DNA of 17,051 nucleotides, taken from contig UQZS01000042.1 of assembly GCA_900545625.1 (NCBI GenBank), positions 1-17,051 on the forward strand, read 5' to 3'. Under the pieces are notes generated by a model. That model saw only the letters and a program-made list of their open reading frames with translations, did not search any database and was not told the DNA's origin. Both the position numbers and the translations under genes were made by a program. The stretch comes from an uncultured Oscillospiraceae bacterium (GTDB lineage: Bacteria; Bacillota; Clostridia; Oscillospirales; Acutalibacteraceae). Shown piece after piece: positions 16,008 through 17,051 of this stretch (positions are counted from its first letter, which is position 1; every line of letters begins with the position of its first letter).

Positions 16008-17051
16008 GCGAACACAAAGGTCGTCACGGACTGTGCGGGGACTTCGCCCGTGTATGCGCCGTCCTGCTGTATGAGAGGCGACGTGACTTCTTCAAGATCG
16101 TGCTGTGCGTCCGTCAGGTATGCCTGCGCCTCGGAGATATTCGCGTCGCTGTCGAACCGCAGGGTGCAGCTTTGCGCGGTATCGGCGGAATTGACAACAA
16201 TGACTGTGATCTTTTCGCCGTCGGAGAAGGCGACTGAGGAAAGCGGGCTTTCTTCGTCAAGCTTTGTGCGGATGCGCAAATCACCCGGCTCGACAAAGCG
16301 CGAGAAGTTCCCCAATGCCCAAAGGCGCTTGGTCGTTTCGTAGGTGTGCGCGTCGCGGTCCACATAGATAAGTCCGTCGCGGTAATCGTAAGCGGAAACG
16401 GCGATCCAATAGCTCCAGCTTTCAGCGTTAAGGATCGTCAGATCCTCGATCATGGTTTGCGCGAGCACCAGCGCGGAATCCATGGTCACATCCTTGCCGT
16501 TCACCATTTCCGTCCACTCCGTGCACGCCACGGCGAGGTCCGGGTAGTGCCAGCGCAGATACCGCGCGGTCTTTTCCTTATCCTCCGCCGTTCCCCAATA
16601 GGAATGGGTGTCCACCGTTTGGAACACGGCGGAAAGCGCATCGTCGTCGGCAATGGCTTCGAGATACCGTTTAAGCGTATCGCCGAACGGCTGCCCGGAT
16701 TCAAACATGGACAGCGAGACGGTATCCGTCATGCCGCGCGCCTGCATTTCGGCAAGGAACACCTTATAGATCGCGACGACCTCTTCAGGCTCATAATGGC
16801 AGCCCTCCTGCCCGCCCTGCCACGTCCACTGCGGCTCGTTGATCGGTGAAACGGCAGTCACGGGGATACCCTCGGCACGAAAATGCGCGGCAGCGTCAAG
16901 CACATAGTCCGCAAAGTTTTGGTACTGCGACGCATCCAGATTCGGCAGGGAAAAATAGTGATCCGTGCCATTCTCGTCGGTATAATCGAGCCGGGAGGTG
17001 TCAGGATCGGAATGGGTCTTACCGTTGATCCTCATGGTGTCGGGCGCACTG
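16004..17051 (-). CDS. GH30-family glycoside hydrolase, C-terminal part (5' end beyond the window), possibly endo-beta-1,6-galactanase type
   Basis: About 349 codons are visible; the frame stays open past the right edge, so the ATG at 17035 is internal and any signal peptide lies outside. The codons read SAPDTMRINGKT at the edge, matching the segment before the GH30 barrel loops. The acid/base is the Glu of SPINEPQW (codon 16837-16835), followed by WQGGQEGCHY. The nucleophile is the first Glu of CTEWTE (codon 16519-16517). The end, from about RFVEPGDLRI to SVTTFVFA, is the beta-sandwich attached to GH30 barrels. NEPQW with a following QEGC resembles GH30 endo-beta-1,6-galactanases as I recall them; glucanase or xylanase subfamilies remain possible. 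The stop overlaps the start of the deoxyinosine glycosylase gene (ATGA). Confidence 0.85.
   Translation of the reverse strand, partial: SAPDTMRINGKTHSDPDTSRLDYTDENGTDHYFSLPNLDASQYQNFADYVLDAAAHFRAEGIPVTAVSPINEPQWTWQGGQEGCHYEPEEVVAIYKVFLAEMQARGMTDTVSLSMFESGQPFGDTLKRYLEAIADDDALSAVFQTVDTHSYWGTAEDKEKTARYLRWHYPDLAVACTEWTEMVNGKDVTMDSALVLAQTMIEDLTILNAESWSYWIAVSAYDYRDGLIYVDRDAHTYETTKRLWALGNFSRFVEPGDLRIRTKLDEESPLSSVAFSDGEKITVIVVNSADTAQSCTLRFDSDANISEAQAYLTDAQHDLEEVTSPLIQQDGAYTGEVPAQSVTTFVFA

Overview
The window reads as a chromosomal stretch of an anaerobic, gut-type Clostridia (Bacillota). The fit is best to the Oscillospirales/Ruminococcaceae, but this is inferred from gene content, not from a search. 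The signs are moderately GC-rich coding sequence, AGGAGG-type ribosome binding sites, an iron-sulfur operon typical of fermentative Clostridia, and many glycoside hydrolases. There is no IS element, phage gene or CRISPR array. Gene spacing is tight, with frequent ATGA stop/start overlaps.

Layout, left to right. Position 1 cuts a CAU-anticodon tRNA (minus) that has a consensus TTGACA-17-TATAAT promoter. Next is an unrecognised seven-helix membrane protein (208-891, minus). A divergent pair of glycoside-hydrolase-like proteins follows: a DUF5696-like protein (1073-2986, minus) and a GH101-like protein (3228-4580, plus). A bidirectional terminator then separates the pair from a six-gene minus-strand operon (8167 down to 4649). 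Its order is DRTGG protein, GHKL ATPase, [FeFe]-hydrogenase-like iron-sulfur protein, TIGR04076 protein, second DRTGG protein, PHP phosphoesterase. This looks like a redox or H2 sensing and signalling module rather than a catalytic hydrogenase.

Divergent to it, at 8349-9464 (plus), lies the strangest gene here. Its N-terminal ~234 residues are TrkA (K+ channel regulator, RCK domain). Without a stop or frame change it continues as the last ~134 residues of TrkH (the K+ channel itself). It looks like an in-frame deletion fusion of an ancestral trkA-trkH operon, with its promoter and terminator intact.

The right part is carbohydrate metabolism: a GH36 alpha-galactosidase (9718-11802, plus), convergent with a GH2 beta-galactosidase translationally coupled to a GNAT acetyltransferase (15347 to 11884, minus). 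Last comes the 3' part of a GH30-family hydrolase coupled to a DNA-deoxyinosine glycosylase (17051 to 15495, minus). The complete hydrolases lack signal peptides, so they probably act in the cytoplasm on imported galactose-containing oligosaccharides. No sugar transporter or dedicated regulator lies inside the window.
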